Shown: positions 1 through 8,151 of the stretch, piece by piece
How positions within the stretch are numbered: the first letter of the stretch is position 1
Layout of the letters: each line of letters starts with the position of its first letter
From: Planomicrobium okeanokoites
GTDB taxonomy: Bacteria; Bacillota; Bacilli; Bacillales_A; Planococcaceae
Assembly: GCF_003428875.1 (NCBI RefSeq)
Contig: NZ_QQRS01000004.1
Coordinates: 62,001 to 126,000 of the forward strand
Direction of reading: 5' to 3'
Length of the DNA stretch: 64,000 nucleotides
Notes under the pieces: model-generated
What the model was told of the DNA's origin: nothing
The model's database searches: none
What the model saw: only the letters and a program-made list of their open reading frames with translations
Translations under genes and position numbers: made by a program

Positions 1-860
1 GTTGCATACCGCAGTGAACGGCTCGGCTTATCCGTGCTGATGTACATATGTTTCGGAAGATCGCCTTTTACTTTTGCCGCCACCACATATGAACGTTCTA
101 CTGACATCCTCGCGAAATACATCCCGTCAGCGTCATTAAATGGATAATGGGTAGCCACAATCACTTTCTCACAGGACAGGTGTGACATGTTTTCCGTTTG
201 GACTACCGGATCTTGTTTGCTGAGAATTTTTATAGCCCGTGTTTTTTCATAAACCGTGCCGCCGAGCCGTTCAAATTCCTTCACGAGTCCCGCCAGAAAT
301 TTCACTGGGTGAAATTGGGCCTGGTCGCGCATGACAATCGCTTCTTTGATGTCAAACGGCAACTCTGCTTCCGATTTCGCCAAACCACCGGGCAGTCCAA
401 GCTGTTCATACGCTTCCGCTTCCTGCTCAATCAATTTGGCTCCGGCTTCCGTATTGGCATAGACAAACGCATCGTGATGCTCGAAGTCACAATCAATACC
501 AAGTTCTTTTGCCGTGTTTTTGATGAATTCAAGTCCTTCGATGTTGGCATCATAATATTTTTTCGCTTCCACTTCGCCGGACATCTTGATTAAATCAGAA
601 TAAATCAAGTCATGCTGGGCTGAAATTTTCGCCGTAGTGTAGCCGGTGACGCCGTCAATCAGTTTTCCGGCATCGATCAAGGTCACTTTTTTCCCGGCCT
701 TTGCCAAGAGATAAGCACTGATGATGCCGGCAATGCCACCGCCGACCACCCCAACTTCCGTCGATTCGTTCTTTTGCAGCTGCGGATAATTCGGTACATC
801 TTTAAATGCGCGCCAGTAGGATTCTTTCGATTCTGGAATGTTCATGTTTTCATTCGTCAT
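1..860 (-). CDS. FAD-dependent oxidoreductase (DAO family), C-terminus beyond window edge
   Basis: Reading leftward from an ATG at 860 preceded by AGGAGGTA (871-878), the frame stays open to the window edge (286 codons seen). The N-terminal part carries a Rossmann dinucleotide-binding signature, VGGGIAG, around residues 38-44, followed by a glycine/threonine-rich stretch (GVTGYTTAKISAQHD) typical of D-amino-acid-oxidase-like flavoproteins. In Bacillus relatives (YhfW type) this domain is followed by a C-terminal Rieske 2Fe-2S domain, but that part would lie outside the window and cannot be checked. Substrate unknown. It is followed on the left by the edge and is separated from the azoreductase upstream by a terminator, so it is probably transcribed alone. 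Confidence 0.8.
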   Translation of the reverse strand, partial: MTNENMNIPESKESYWRAFKDVPNYPQLQKNESTEVGVVGGGIAGIISAYLLAKAGKKVTLIDAGKLIDGVTGYTTAKISAQHDLIYSDLIKMSGEVEAKKYYDANIEGLEFIKNTAKELGIDCDFEHHDAFVYANTEAGAKLIEQEAEAYEQLGLPGGLAKSEAELPFDIKEAIVMRDQAQFHPVKFLAGLVKEFERLGGTVYEKTRAIKILSKQDPVVQTENMSHLSCEKVIVATHYPFNDADGMYFARMSVERSYVVAAKVKGDLPKHMYISTDKPSRSLRYA

Positions 861-935
861 CGCCGCATGATACCTCCTAATATTTTCATTTACTTCCTAT
901 GTACCCTTCCGTCTGAAAATTAAGCGCAAAGAAAA

Positions 936-963
936 ACCCGGAAACGCATTTGCGCTTCCGGGT
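936..963 (-). terminator. Rho-independent terminator of azoreductase gene
   Basis: Inverted repeat of about 13 bp (one mismatch) with a 2-3 nt loop, followed in the leftward direction by a T-rich run. It sits 12 nt beyond the azoreductase stop codon. Confidence 0.8.
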
Positions 964-975
964 AAGTCCCTTCTG

Positions 976-1605
976 TTACACTCTTATTTTTTCAAGTGAC
1001 TGAGCCATTTCTTCGACACGTTTCATGCCGTCCTCAATGATTTCCTGCGCTTTGTCAGGATACATGTTATGGCCTTCGATAATCACTTCTTCGATGTCTT
1101 CGATGCCGAAGAAGTTCATGATCATGCGCACATAGTTGACGCTCATTTCGCTTGGTGCCATTTCCGGAGTCGAGTAGACGCCGCCGCGGGCATTTAGGAT
1201 GATGACTTTCTTTTCAGGTACAAGGCCTTGTGGACCTTCTTCCGTATATTTGAATGTTACGCCTGCGCGGTAGATGTAATCGATGAATGTCTGCAATGGC
1301 GCTGGAATTGTTTTATTCCATAACGGGAATGCGAATACGACAACATCAGCATCAAGGAAAGCGTCCATCGCTTTGTTCGCAGCTGTCAAAATGCGCTGCT
1401 CGATGTCATTCAATTCTTCAGCTTGCGCTGATTTCTGCATAGCGTCGAAGAAATCCTGGCCGAAATACGGCATATCTTCTTTGAACACGTCGAACGTTTT
1501 CACATTCGCGCCAGATCCCACATTATCCATAAATACGTCGTACATTTTACTTGAAACGCCCTCTGATGCGGGACGGTTATTGGCTTTTACTACTAAAACG
1601 TTCAT
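976..1605 (-). CDS. azoR: FMN-dependent NADH-azoreductase
   Basis: A 209-residue flavodoxin-fold protein of the AcpD/AzoR family, which reduces azo dyes and quinones by two-electron transfer using NADH and FMN. The N-terminus (MNVLVVKANNRPA) has the family's first strand and phosphate-binding loop. The central FPLWNKTIPAPLQTFIDYIYRAGVTF region matches the FMN/quinone pocket (FPLWN.. motif), and the 209-residue length is normal. A TTG nine bases upstream is in frame but lies only 2 nt from AGGAG (1617-1621), so the ATG at 1605 with 11 nt spacing is preferred. Monocistronic, with its own terminator. Family assignment is firm; physiological substrate unknown. Confidence 0.9.
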   Translation of the reverse strand: MNVLVVKANNRPASEGVSSKMYDVFMDNVGSGANVKTFDVFKEDMPYFGQDFFDAMQKSAQAEELNDIEQRILTAANKAMDAFLDADVVVFAFPLWNKTIPAPLQTFIDYIYRAGVTFKYTEEGPQGLVPEKKVIILNARGGVYSTPEMAPSEMSVNYVRMIMNFFGIEDIEEVIIEGHNMYPDKAQEIIEDGMKRVEEMAQSLEKIRV

Positions 1606-1709
1606 GAAAAACAAAACTCCTTTATTTCTTAGTATTATTTATCTCAAATTAAAGACTTCTTAATTCTAATTAATTTTTATGACCTGGTCAATTAAGTTGC
1701 CTGGCAGAC

Positions 1710-2423
1710 TCAGTCAGAAGAACAGGAATCTCCAGTGCAATAGCTGGTTTTTTTGCTGCCCAAGGGTTTTAAAGCAGGACGCAAGCCTTCTTCATCGGCG
1801 ATTTGCTTGATGGAATCAACAAAAGCATCCAAAGGCTGTGCACCGGATATAGCGTATTTCCGATTGATGACGAAAAAAGGAACTCCCTGAACGCCCAATT
1901 GACCGGCTTCCGCTATATCCTGCTCCACATCGGCCATGAACTCATCAGAATCCAGGACGGCTTTGGCTTCATTGCGCGGCAATCCTGCTTTTTCTGCGTG
2001 ATCCAATAACACATCATGCTTGCCGATATGCTCGGCATTTACGAAATATGCGTTCAGCAGCTGTTCTGTCAAAACTGCTTCAAGATTTTTCGTTTCTGCA
2101 AATTTCACCAGGCGGTGAGCGGCCAGTGTGTTTGCCTGCACCATATTGTCAAAGTCATAATGCAACCCGACTTGCTGTGCATGCTGAGCTACACCTTTCG
2201 TCATCTCTTTCGCCTGTTCCACGGACTGGCCAAATTTCGCGGCCAAACTTTCATATACTGGCATGCTGGAATCTACCGGAGTAGCGGGATCCAACTGATA
2301 AGCTTTAAAAGTAACTTCGGCCTGATTATTAAAGCCTGTTTTTAGAAGTGCCTGTTCCAGTGTACGTTTGCCTATGTAACAAAACGGGCACACGTAATCC
2401 GACCAAATTTCAATTTTCAACAT
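1710..2423 (-). CDS. DsbA family oxidoreductase, FrnE-like
   Basis: 237 residues, thioredoxin fold with a helical insertion as in FrnE/YwbO proteins. The active-site motif CPFC is at residues 12-15 (SDYVCPFCYIGKR) and the cis-Pro loop GVQGVPFFVI lies near residue 178. The C-terminus carries an additional CTGDSC pair (about residues 228-233), as in some FrnE proteins where a second cysteine pair takes part in disulfide exchange. No signal peptide, so it is probably cytosolic. ATG at 2423 follows GAGGTG at good spacing. Likely a dithiol-disulfide isomerase or related redox enzyme, exact substrate unknown. Confidence 0.87.
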   Translation of the reverse strand: MLKIEIWSDYVCPFCYIGKRTLEQALLKTGFNNQAEVTFKAYQLDPATPVDSSMPVYESLAAKFGQSVEQAKEMTKGVAQHAQQVGLHYDFDNMVQANTLAAHRLVKFAETKNLEAVLTEQLLNAYFVNAEHIGKHDVLLDHAEKAGLPRNEAKAVLDSDEFMADVEQDIAEAGQLGVQGVPFFVINRKYAISGAQPLDAFVDSIKQIADEEGLRPALKPLGSKKTSYCTGDSCSSD

Positions 2424-2531
2424 CGTTGTTCACCTCGTTCTATACTATAGCAAGCACAAAAGGCATCCTCAATCATTCTGCTTGTTAAACTCCATTTACA
2501 ATTCAGTTCTACATTTATAAATTAAAAAAAA

Positions 2532-2553
2532 CTGATTCCCAAAAGGGAATCAG
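2532..2553 (-). terminator. Terminator of ppaC
   Basis: Perfect 9-bp stem (CTGATTCCC) with a 4-nt loop followed leftward by eight Ts. The ppaC stop codon lies inside the stem. Confidence 0.85.
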
Positions 2554-3476
2554 CTTAAGGCTTCCGTGATTACCGGAACGATCTGCTTCTTGCGTGAAAC
2601 GATGCCTGGCAGCAGGACACGATTGTCGACAACGCTCGATTTGAATGCGCCTTCGATTATGCCGGAATTTCTTCCAAGTACGATCGCTTCCGAATTGTTG
2701 TTCAGAATATCCGTCACCACAAATACAAAGAGGTCAAGACCTTTGTCGGCAACCAGCTGGTTCATCAGCACTTCAATCTCGTGCTGGCGATCAAGGACTT
2801 CATTTACATCAATCGCATTCACTTGGGCCACTTCAAAACGGTGATCTCCTGCTTCAAATTCTTTTGAATCCAGCGAAATCAAGTCTTCAAGTGTTTTATT
2901 GCTTAAATCCGCCCCTGCTTTCAGCATAGCCAGCCCGTATACCTCAGCATCGACGCCGGCGATTTCAGCCAGTTCGCGTGCTGCCTGGATATCCTGGTCA
3001 GTGCAGGTAGGCGATTTGAATAACAGCGAATCGGAAATGATGGCGGACAGCATCAGCCCCGCAATATTGGCAGGTACCGTTACGCCATTTTCTTTGTAAA
3101 GCTTCAACAGGATGGTTGTTGTGCAGCCGACCGGCTCCGCCCGGAAGAACAAAGGATCTGTTGTTTCAAAGTTGGCGATCCGGTGATGGTCGATTACTTC
3201 AATCACCTGGACTTCATCAATATCGTCAGCACTTTGCTGGCGTTCGTTGTGGTCCACAAGGATTACCTGTGAAGCTTCCTCTGATACCCGCGTTACAAGC
3301 CGAGGTGCTTCAAAACCGAATTCCTTAAGTGCGTAAATCGTTTCGTTATTCATCTCGCCAAGGCGGATGGCTTCCGCTTCCATTCCTGTTTCTTTCTTGA
3401 GATGCGCATAAGATAAAGCGGAACAAATGGAATCCGTGTCCGGATTTTTATGGCCTAATACAAAAACTTTTGACAT
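2550..3476 (-). CDS. ppaC: Manganese-dependent inorganic pyrophosphatase (family II)
   Basis: 308 residues. Hydrolyses pyrophosphate to phosphate in the cytosol, pulling biosynthetic reactions forward. DHH-superfamily motifs are all visible: [10 protein letters not shown] near residues 8-17, VDHNE at about 74, and the DHH signature VIDHHRI at about 95-101, all metal ligands. The C-terminal DHHA2 domain ends in a PGIVSRKKQ substrate-binding motif near 290-298, as expected. Start ATG with AGGAGG eight bases upstream. Length and motifs match family II enzymes of Bacillus and Streptococcus. Apparently monocistronic. Confidence 0.96.
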   Translation of the reverse strand: MSKVFVLGHKNPDTDSICSALSYAHLKKETGMEAEAIRLGEMNNETIYALKEFGFEAPRLVTRVSEEASQVILVDHNERQQSADDIDEVQVIEVIDHHRIANFETTDPLFFRAEPVGCTTTILLKLYKENGVTVPANIAGLMLSAIISDSLLFKSPTCTDQDIQAARELAEIAGVDAEVYGLAMLKAGADLSNKTLEDLISLDSKEFEAGDHRFEVAQVNAIDVNEVLDRQHEIEVLMNQLVADKGLDLFVFVVTDILNNNSEAIVLGRNSGIIEGAFKSSVVDNRVLLPGIVSRKKQIVPVITEALS

Positions 3477-3862
3477 TTTTATGCCTCCTGATCATTGTTG
3501 GTTTCTGTGTAATTCTATCATAACTGTCCGGACAGCTGAACTTTCTGTGTTAAAGTCGCTTAAATTCGTCATTTCCTGTGATTTATATAAACCTAATGAA
3601 AAATTTAATAAAAAAAGCCATAGTGATTTTTTTCATTATGTAGTATTATATGACTACGCCTTTATAATTACTAAAATTGGTTTTATTGTTAAAACAAGTA
3701 CTTTTAATGGAATTTTAAAGTAAAATATCTCTATATTTGAAATTATTATTATTCTGAATAGAATTTTTTTAGTATTAAGGGACAAATCAATATACTTAGC
3801 AATAGTACTAATGGTATAATTAATACAATTAAGCCATAAATTTCTGAAGGGAAGTGAAAATA
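3477..3862. other. AT-rich intergenic region between divergent genes
   Basis: Nearly 390 bp separate ppaC from the GNAT gene. The stretch from about 3590 to 3850 is far richer in A and T than its surroundings and has no supported gene. It holds the promoters of the two divergent genes. I see no structured RNA or repeat in it. Confidence 0.5.
3812..3820 (+). promoter_or_regulatory. Extended -10 promoter of the GNAT gene
   Basis: TGGTATAAT is a perfect extended -10 element, about 43 nt upstream of the start codon. The -35 hexamer is weak, which is common for extended -10 promoters. Confidence 0.6.
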
Positions 3863-4666
3863 TTGACTATAATTCTGGAAAAGAAATACATTCCTTTAGC
3901 AAATTACTTTTCATCTGCCACAAATCCAACAATCAAGCTAAGCTTCAATGAAATCGAACAGATTATGGGCCAGCAATTGCCTAACGCTGCTTATTTGAAT
4001 AGAAGCTGGTGGAAAAAGACCAAAGCGCCTGCCAAGCATTTCCACGCCTGGATGGATGCCGGTTATTTTGTCAGTGAAGTGGAGACGAATCGTTATGTCG
4101 TATTTGAAAAAATCGATTCTTCCAAAGGTAAAAATGCGAAGGATGGCAATGGTGATGAAGATATCCTATTGATCCGCAATGCTGAACACGGCGACGCACG
4201 TTCCCTTGCCGCTTTGATGAAAACGGTGGAAGCTGAATCCGAATTTATGCTGTACGGGAAAGACGAACGTACCCAGTCCACCCAAAAAGTCCGCAAACAA
4301 ATCATTGAATGGCGCCAAAGTGGCCATTCCACGATCTTTATCGCTATTTTGAACGGTGAACATGTGGGCTTTTTGACAATCATCGGCAACGCAGCGAAGC
4401 GCGCAGCACATCGCGCTGAAATGTGCGTAGGCGTTCAAGCGGATGCCCGCCGCAAAGGCATTGCCACTAAACTGCTTCAAAAAGGCGAAGAATGGGCAGC
4501 TTCGAAAAACATCAGCCGCCTCGAATTGACTGTGGTCGAGAATGATAAGCCAGGCAGGAAATTATTCGAAAAAGCCGGTTATGTTTCCGAAGGGATTCGA
4601 CAGGATTCCATGTTTATCAATGGTAAATATTATGATGAAATCTATATGGCTAAGTTTTTGGATTAA
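3863..4666 (+). CDS. Two-domain protein: DUF7662-like N-terminus plus GNAT acetyltransferase
   Basis: 267 residues. The first 80 residues (YIPLANYFSS, LSFNEIEQIMGQQLP, SWWKKT, AWMDAGYFV) resemble the small DUF7662 domain often found alone or attached to DNA-related proteins. Residues from about 100 on form a GNAT N-acetyltransferase with the acetyl-CoA loop VQADARRKGIATKLL and the C-terminal ENDKPGRKLFEKAGY motif. A GTG at 3854 is also in frame but abuts the Shine-Dalgarno GGGAAG, so the TTG at 3863 is the likelier start. The acceptor substrate is unknown. The N-terminal match is by pattern only and should be treated as tentative; the GNAT domain is clear. Confidence 0.75.
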   Translation: MTIILEKKYIPLANYFSSATNPTIKLSFNEIEQIMGQQLPNAAYLNRSWWKKTKAPAKHFHAWMDAGYFVSEVETNRYVVFEKIDSSKGKNAKDGNGDEDILLIRNAEHGDARSLAALMKTVEAESEFMLYGKDERTQSTQKVRKQIIEWRQSGHSTIFIAILNGEHVGFLTIIGNAAKRAAHRAEMCVGVQADARRKGIATKLLQKGEEWAASKNISRLELTVVENDKPGRKLFEKAGYVSEGIRQDSMFINGKYYDEIYMAKFLD

Positions 4667-4670
4667 GCAA

Positions 4671-4838
4671 AAGAAAAGCGGAAGTGCCTGTTCAGCTCTG
4701 ACGGGTATAAGACGAATCAGTGTAGTGGCGATCTTTGCCACGCAGCTGGTTTGACTTATATCCCGAAGAGCTAGGCACTGGAGACTAGACACAAAGTGGC
4801 TTATGACCCGAAGAGCTGGGCCGCTGGAGTCTGGACAA
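4671..4838 (+). repeat. Family A intergenic element, copy A1 (one full unit plus 3' half unit)
   Basis: Begins 4 nt after the GNAT stop codon, in the same orientation. A full unit (4671-4794) starts AGAAAAGCG and ends GGAGACTAGACA. A second partial unit (4796-4837), beginning at the CTTATGACCCGAAGAGCTGG segment, follows. The unit folds into a long hairpin: GTGCCT pairs with AGGCAC, AGCTCT with AGAGCT, GGGTATAAG with CTTATATCCC (one bulge), and an apical GTGGC with GCCAC. Function unknown. Confidence 0.8.
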
Positions 4839-4841
4839 TGT

Positions 4842-4876
4842 AAAACAGGCACTCTATTTCTAGGGTGCCTGTTTTT
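4842..4876. terminator. Terminator after GNAT gene and element A1
   Basis: Stem AAAACAGGCAC/GTGCCTGTTTT with a 12-nt loop and T-runs on both sides, so it could act in both directions. Confidence 0.8.
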
Positions 4877-4906
4877 TATTATCAATAAAGTGAACCGATT
4901 TCACTT

Positions 4907-5006
4907 TTACTCCCAACTTTGTCCGATTTATTCCCAACTTTTATCGGTTTATTCCCAACTTCTATCGGTTTATTCCCAACTCTCCTGCTTTTATTCCCAA
5001 CTCCGC
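4907..5006. repeat. 21-bp tandem array 1 (five units)
   Basis: Units start at 4907, 4928, 4949, 4970 and 4991, an exact 21-bp period. The conserved core TTATTCCCAACT (reverse complement AGTTGGGAATAA) is followed by 8-9 variable bases. It lies between two terminators (4842-4876 and 5016-5050) in a convergent gap. Because 21 is divisible by 3, it leaves an open frame with repeated YSQLLSV heptapeptides, which is not a credible gene. Confidence 0.85.
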
Positions 5007-5015
5007 CAAAAGGCC

Positions 5016-5050
5016 AAAAAGAGGTTCACCGTAACAGGTGAACCTCTTTT
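5016..5050 (-). terminator. Terminator of arsB
   Basis: Stem AAAAGAGGTTCACC/GGTGAACCTCTTTT with a 6-nt loop, ending 7 nt beyond the arsB stop. A-rich and T-rich sides suggest activity in both directions. Confidence 0.85.
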
Positions 5051-5056
5051 ATTTAT

Positions 5057-6352
5057 TTAGTTCAAGATTGTCAGCCACAAATACAGGCCGGTCAACGTGA
5101 TGAACAATGTCGGAATCGTCAGGATGATCCCGATTTTGAAATAATAACCCCAACTGATGGTGACGCCCTTTGTTTTCAGGACGTGCAGCCATAATAATGT
5201 AGCGAGCGAGCCGATCGGCGTGATTTTCGGACCGAGATCCGAGCCAATGACATTGGCATAGATCAACGCTTCCCGCACGACGCCTGTCGTATTGGTTTCA
5301 GCGATGGCCAACGCATCGATCATGACGGTCGGCATATTATTCATGACTGACGAAAGGATGGCCGCGATAAAGCCCATGCCGATTGTCGCCGCATATAGTC
5401 CGTGCCCCGCCGTCCACTCGATTGCAGTTGCCAAAACCGAAGTCAAGCCGACATTGCGCAACCCATAAACGACTACATACATACCGATCGAGAAGAAAAC
5501 GATCGCCCAAGGCGCACCCTTCAGCACGGTCATCGTCTCGACCGCTTCGCTTCTGCGCGCAATCGCCAGGAAAATGATGGCGACCGCTCCCGCGATGAAC
5601 GAGACCGGAATATCCAACGTTTCACTTGCGAAATACCCGATCAGCAATACCGCCAGAACCACCCAGGACAGACGGAACATTTTCAGATCCTTAATAGCCG
5701 AGGCAGGTGTTTTCAATACACTGGCATCGAATTCTTTCGGAATATCTTTACGGAAATAAAGGTAAAGAACCAGCATGCTGGCCAGGATACTGAACAAGTT
5801 AGGTACAACCATGCGAATCGCATATTCAGTGAATCCGATATTGAAAAAGTCCGCTGAAACGATATTCACCAAGTTACTGATGACAAACGGCAATGATGCC
5901 GTGTCCGCAATAAACCCGGAAGCCATGATGAACGGCAGAATCATCGCATCCTTGAAATTCAAAGCTCTCACCATCGCCAGGACGATCGGCGTCAAAATCA
6001 ATGCCGCTCCGTCATTGGCGAAAAGCGCCGCAACAATGGCGCCAAGAACTGTCACCAGAAAGAACATCCGAAGGCCGCTCCCTTTAGCCAAGCGGGCCAT
6101 ATGTAATGCCGCCCATTCAAAAAACCCGATTTCATCAAGTATTAAAGAGATGATGATCAAAGCGACAAACGTCAATGTCGCATTCCAGACGATGCCGGTC
6201 ACATCCCAGACATCACCAAAATCAACCACTCCGAATAATAATGCTACCACTGCGCCGGCAATCGCCGACCAGCCGATTGACAATCCGCGCGGCTGCCATA
6301 TGACAAAAATTAATGTGACGATAAAGATAAAACTTGCTAATCCAACTTCCAC
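5057..6352 (-). CDS. arsB: Arsenite efflux permease, ArsB family
   Basis: 431 residues with about 11-12 hydrophobic segments, typical of the ArsB branch of the ion transporter superfamily. It exports arsenite or antimonite, driven by membrane potential. Family landmarks include [17 protein letters not shown] near residues 111-127, [18 protein letters not shown] near 155-172, and [16 protein letters not shown] near 335-350 facing the substrate path. The start is GTG at 6352 with AGGAG 11 nt upstream. It follows arsR by 15 nt in one operon. No arsC reductase or arsA ATPase is nearby. Confidence 0.9.
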   Translation of the reverse strand: MEVGLASFIFIVTLIFVIWQPRGLSIGWSAIAGAVVALLFGVVDFGDVWDVTGIVWNATLTFVALIIISLILDEIGFFEWAALHMARLAKGSGLRMFFLVTVLGAIVAALFANDGAALILTPIVLAMVRALNFKDAMILPFIMASGFIADTASLPFVISNLVNIVSADFFNIGFTEYAIRMVVPNLFSILASMLVLYLYFRKDIPKEFDASVLKTPASAIKDLKMFRLSWVVLAVLLIGYFASETLDIPVSFIAGAVAIIFLAIARRSEAVETMTVLKGAPWAIVFFSIGMYVVVYGLRNVGLTSVLATAIEWTAGHGLYAATIGMGFIAAILSSVMNNMPTVMIDALAIAETNTTGVVREALIYANVIGSDLGPKITPIGSLATLLWLHVLKTKGVTISWGYYFKIGIILTIPTLFITLTGLYLWLTILN

Positions 6353-6367
6353 TATCCAAACAACTCC

Positions 6368-6697
6368 TTATTCACAAACTACTTTTTTTCCTTCCGCTTC
6401 CAGAGATTCCACTGTAATTTCCGGCTCAGGCAACAGGCTGAGCAAATGGATCAGCATCGGATAAAGCGCATGACGAACGTTCAGCGACCAAATGGTCCAA
6501 CGCCCCCGCTTTTCTTCAGTCACCAATTCAGCCGTTTTCAACTTGCGCATATGCTGGCTAACCGCCGGCTGCGTCATATCCAGCAATTCCGTAAATTCAC
6601 ATATACAAAGTGAGTCTTTCGACAAGTACTTCAGTATCAGCATCCGATTATGATCGCTGATTGCCTTCAAATAGGATTCCATGTATGAATAATCCAA
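6368..6697 (-). CDS. arsR: ArsR/SmtB family metalloregulator
   Basis: 109 residues, winged helix-turn-helix. The trivalent-arsenic binding motif is present as LCICEF (residues about 32-37, the equivalent of ELCVCDL), followed by the recognition region LLDMTQPAVSQHMRKLKTAELV. It represses arsRB and is released by As(III)/Sb(III). A GTG at 6706 is in frame but touches the Shine-Dalgarno AGAAGG, whereas TTG at 6697 has 8 nt spacing and is preferred. First gene of arsRB, with the operator-promoter directly upstream. Confidence 0.92.
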   Translation of the reverse strand: MDYSYMESYLKAISDHNRMLILKYLSKDSLCICEFTELLDMTQPAVSQHMRKLKTAELVTEEKRGRWTIWSLNVRHALYPMLIHLLSLLPEPEITVESLEAEGKKVVCE

Positions 6698-6730
6698 AGC
6701 ATTCACCTTCTTTCAAGAGTTCCGTCACCC

Positions 6731-6759
6731 ATTATATAAGTGTTTACTTATTTAATCAA
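6731..6759 (-). promoter_or_regulatory. arsRB promoter with ArsR operator palindrome
   Basis: Reading leftward, -35 TTGATT (6754-6759), 17-bp spacer and -10 TATAAT (6731-6736). The spacer holds a perfect inverted repeat, ATAAGT-GTTT-ACTTAT (6736-6751), in the position where ArsR would block RNA polymerase. Confidence 0.8.
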
Positions 6760-6781
6760 GGTAAAATCCAGTGAATTTGCT

Positions 6782-6886
6782 GTTGTTTGTGCGATAGCAG
6801 AGGTTGTTTGCGGGATAATTACCGTTGTTTGCGTTATAGCCTTTGTTGTTTGCGTTATAACCCCGATTGTTTGCGTTAACCCGATT
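6782..6886. repeat. 21-bp tandem array 4 (five units, divergent core)
   Basis: Units start at 6782, 6803, 6824, 6845 and 6866, with exact 21-bp period. Core GTTGTTTGCGTTATA with a variable tail. The core differs from the other three arrays (AGTTGGG-type), but period and layout are the same. It lies between the arsRB promoter and the terminator of the DJ-1/PfpI gene. Confidence 0.85.
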
Positions 6887-6899
6887 TTCCGCACCAAAA

Positions 6900-6928
6900 A
6901 ACCCCGGCATCCGAAGCTGCCGGGGTTC
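6900..6928 (-). terminator. Terminator of the DJ-1/PfpI gene
   Basis: Perfect 10-bp stem AACCCCGGCA/TGCCGGGGTT followed leftward by TTTTTT. Confidence 0.88.
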
Positions 6929-6942
6929 CTTTACCTAGATTA

Positions 6943-7470
6943 TTATTTTGACGAATACTGTTCAAGTACACGCAATGATTCACGGTTGAATGCCGGGATG
7001 TCATCCGGTTGGCGGCTTGTCACCAATTGATCCTGGCAAACGGCCACTTCTTCATCCACTAATTTGGCACCGGCGTATTCCATATCTGTTTGGATCGATT
7101 TGAAGCCTGTCGCCTTGCGGCCTTCAAGCGCTTTTGCTGAAATCAGCAATTGCGGGCCATGGCAGATTGCGAATACCGGTTTTTTTGCATCCATGAATGC
7201 TTTCGTGAAGTCCACGAAACGATCATCCGCACGCAATTGGTCCGGCGAAAATCCACCAGGCAGGAACAGCGCATCATAATCGTCCGGATTCACTTCGTCG
7301 ATGCCCTTATCGATAGACACAACAGCTTCACCCTGCTTGCCTGTAACTTCCTTGCCAGCTTCTTTTTCAATCGTGAAAACTTCGTGACCTGCATCGTTGA
7401 ATGCTTTCGATGGGTCGGTATATTCTACATCCTCAAACATATCAGTAATTAGCGTTGCAATTTTTGCCAC
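6943..7470 (-). CDS. DJ-1/PfpI family protein, general stress protein 18-like
   Basis: 175 residues, class I glutamine amidotransferase-like fold. The nucleophile elbow AICHGPQLL (Cys about residue 102) and the upstream LFLPGGFSPDQLR glutamate/glycine loop are both present. Homologues in Bacillus (YfkM) are general stress proteins, and others act as proteases, deglycases or glyoxalases, so the activity cannot be fixed. Start GTG at 7470 follows GGAGTGG. Transcribed alone, ending at its own terminator. Confidence 0.88.
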   Translation of the reverse strand: MAKIATLITDMFEDVEYTDPSKAFNDAGHEVFTIEKEAGKEVTGKQGEAVVSIDKGIDEVNPDDYDALFLPGGFSPDQLRADDRFVDFTKAFMDAKKPVFAICHGPQLLISAKALEGRKATGFKSIQTDMEYAGAKLVDEEVAVCQDQLVTSRQPDDIPAFNRESLRVLEQYSSK

Positions 7471-7539
7471 TGTCTTCCACTCCTTTAATTTAATACTCTC
7501 CCTTATTATTCCACATAGAGAAATTACTAAACATGGCGC

Positions 7540-8130
7540 TTACCGGAATTTCGAGACATAAGGATTGTCCTGTTCCCAAAATCGATATGGGTAATGGACA
7601 GCTTCCTGTGAATTGCCGATGCCGACCCTCGGTCCGACAGAAACGGCATGCACCGGATCTCCTTCAGCGATATACAATGGGCGCTCTGTAAAATGATGGC
7701 CATAATAATCCATTGAAATCCCCATCGCCTTTGTCAGTTTGCCGGGACCGCTCGTCCATTGCTTAATCGGCAGATGCCGGCCGCGCAGGTCCGCCATCAA
7801 GTCAATCCCTTCAACCGGTTCCACTGCCCGGATCAGAATGGCACGTGGTGTGTCGACCGGACCGCTGACAACATTGATCAGCGTATGCGTATGCATTTGG
7901 TACGTATAGACAAGCCCTGACTTGCCGAACATGATTTCAGTCCGTTTCGTCCGCCTATTGCCGAAGCTGTGCGCCGCACGGTCTTCCGCTCCCATATAGG
8001 CTTCCGTCTCGACGATCCGCCCAGCGACGATTCCTTCCGGAAGCTCGTGTACAAGCAGCTGCCCCAGCAGGTTGCGCGACAAATCAAGAGTGGGCATATC
8101 AAAAAAATCCGCTGTGACTGGTTTGAACAT
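7540..8130 (-). CDS. DNA-3-methyladenine glycosylase (AAG/MPG type)
   Basis: 196 residues. Excises 3-methyladenine and other alkylated purines, starting base excision repair. Motifs of the AAG fold are visible: LARNLLG-like LSRNLLGQLL, IVETEAYMGAEDRAAHSFGNRRT containing the catalytic glutamate and aromatic pocket, and VSGPVDTPRAILIRAVEP. An in-frame ATG at 8148 lies upstream of GGAGGG (8137-8142), so the ATG at 8130, 6-7 nt after that site, is chosen. It begins 21 nt after trpA and may be co-transcribed with the trp operon. Bacillus YxlJ belongs to the same family. Confidence 0.92.
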   Translation of the reverse strand: MFKPVTADFFDMPTLDLSRNLLGQLLVHELPEGIVAGRIVETEAYMGAEDRAAHSFGNRRTKRTEIMFGKSGLVYTYQMHTHTLINVVSGPVDTPRAILIRAVEPVEGIDLMADLRGRHLPIKQWTSGPGKLTKAMGISMDYYGHHFTERPLYIAEGDPVHAVSVGPRVGIGNSQEAVHYPYRFWEQDNPYVSKFR

Positions 8131-8151
8131 CTTACATCCCTCCGGCATCCA

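Noticed and set aside
198-593. Plus-strand frame opposite the FAD oxidoreductase
   Set aside because: Antisense shadow: no ribosome site and low-quality composition, while the minus frame has clear flavoprotein motifs.
4907-5006. Tandem 21-bp arrays as possible CRISPR
   Set aside because: Units abut without unique spacers of 30 bp or more, the variable part is only 6-9 bp, and no cas genes are present.
4803-5060. Open frame with repeated YSQLLSV heptapeptides
   Set aside because: It is the translation of 21-bp array 1 plus a terminator; a 21-bp period keeps any frame open. No ribosome site.
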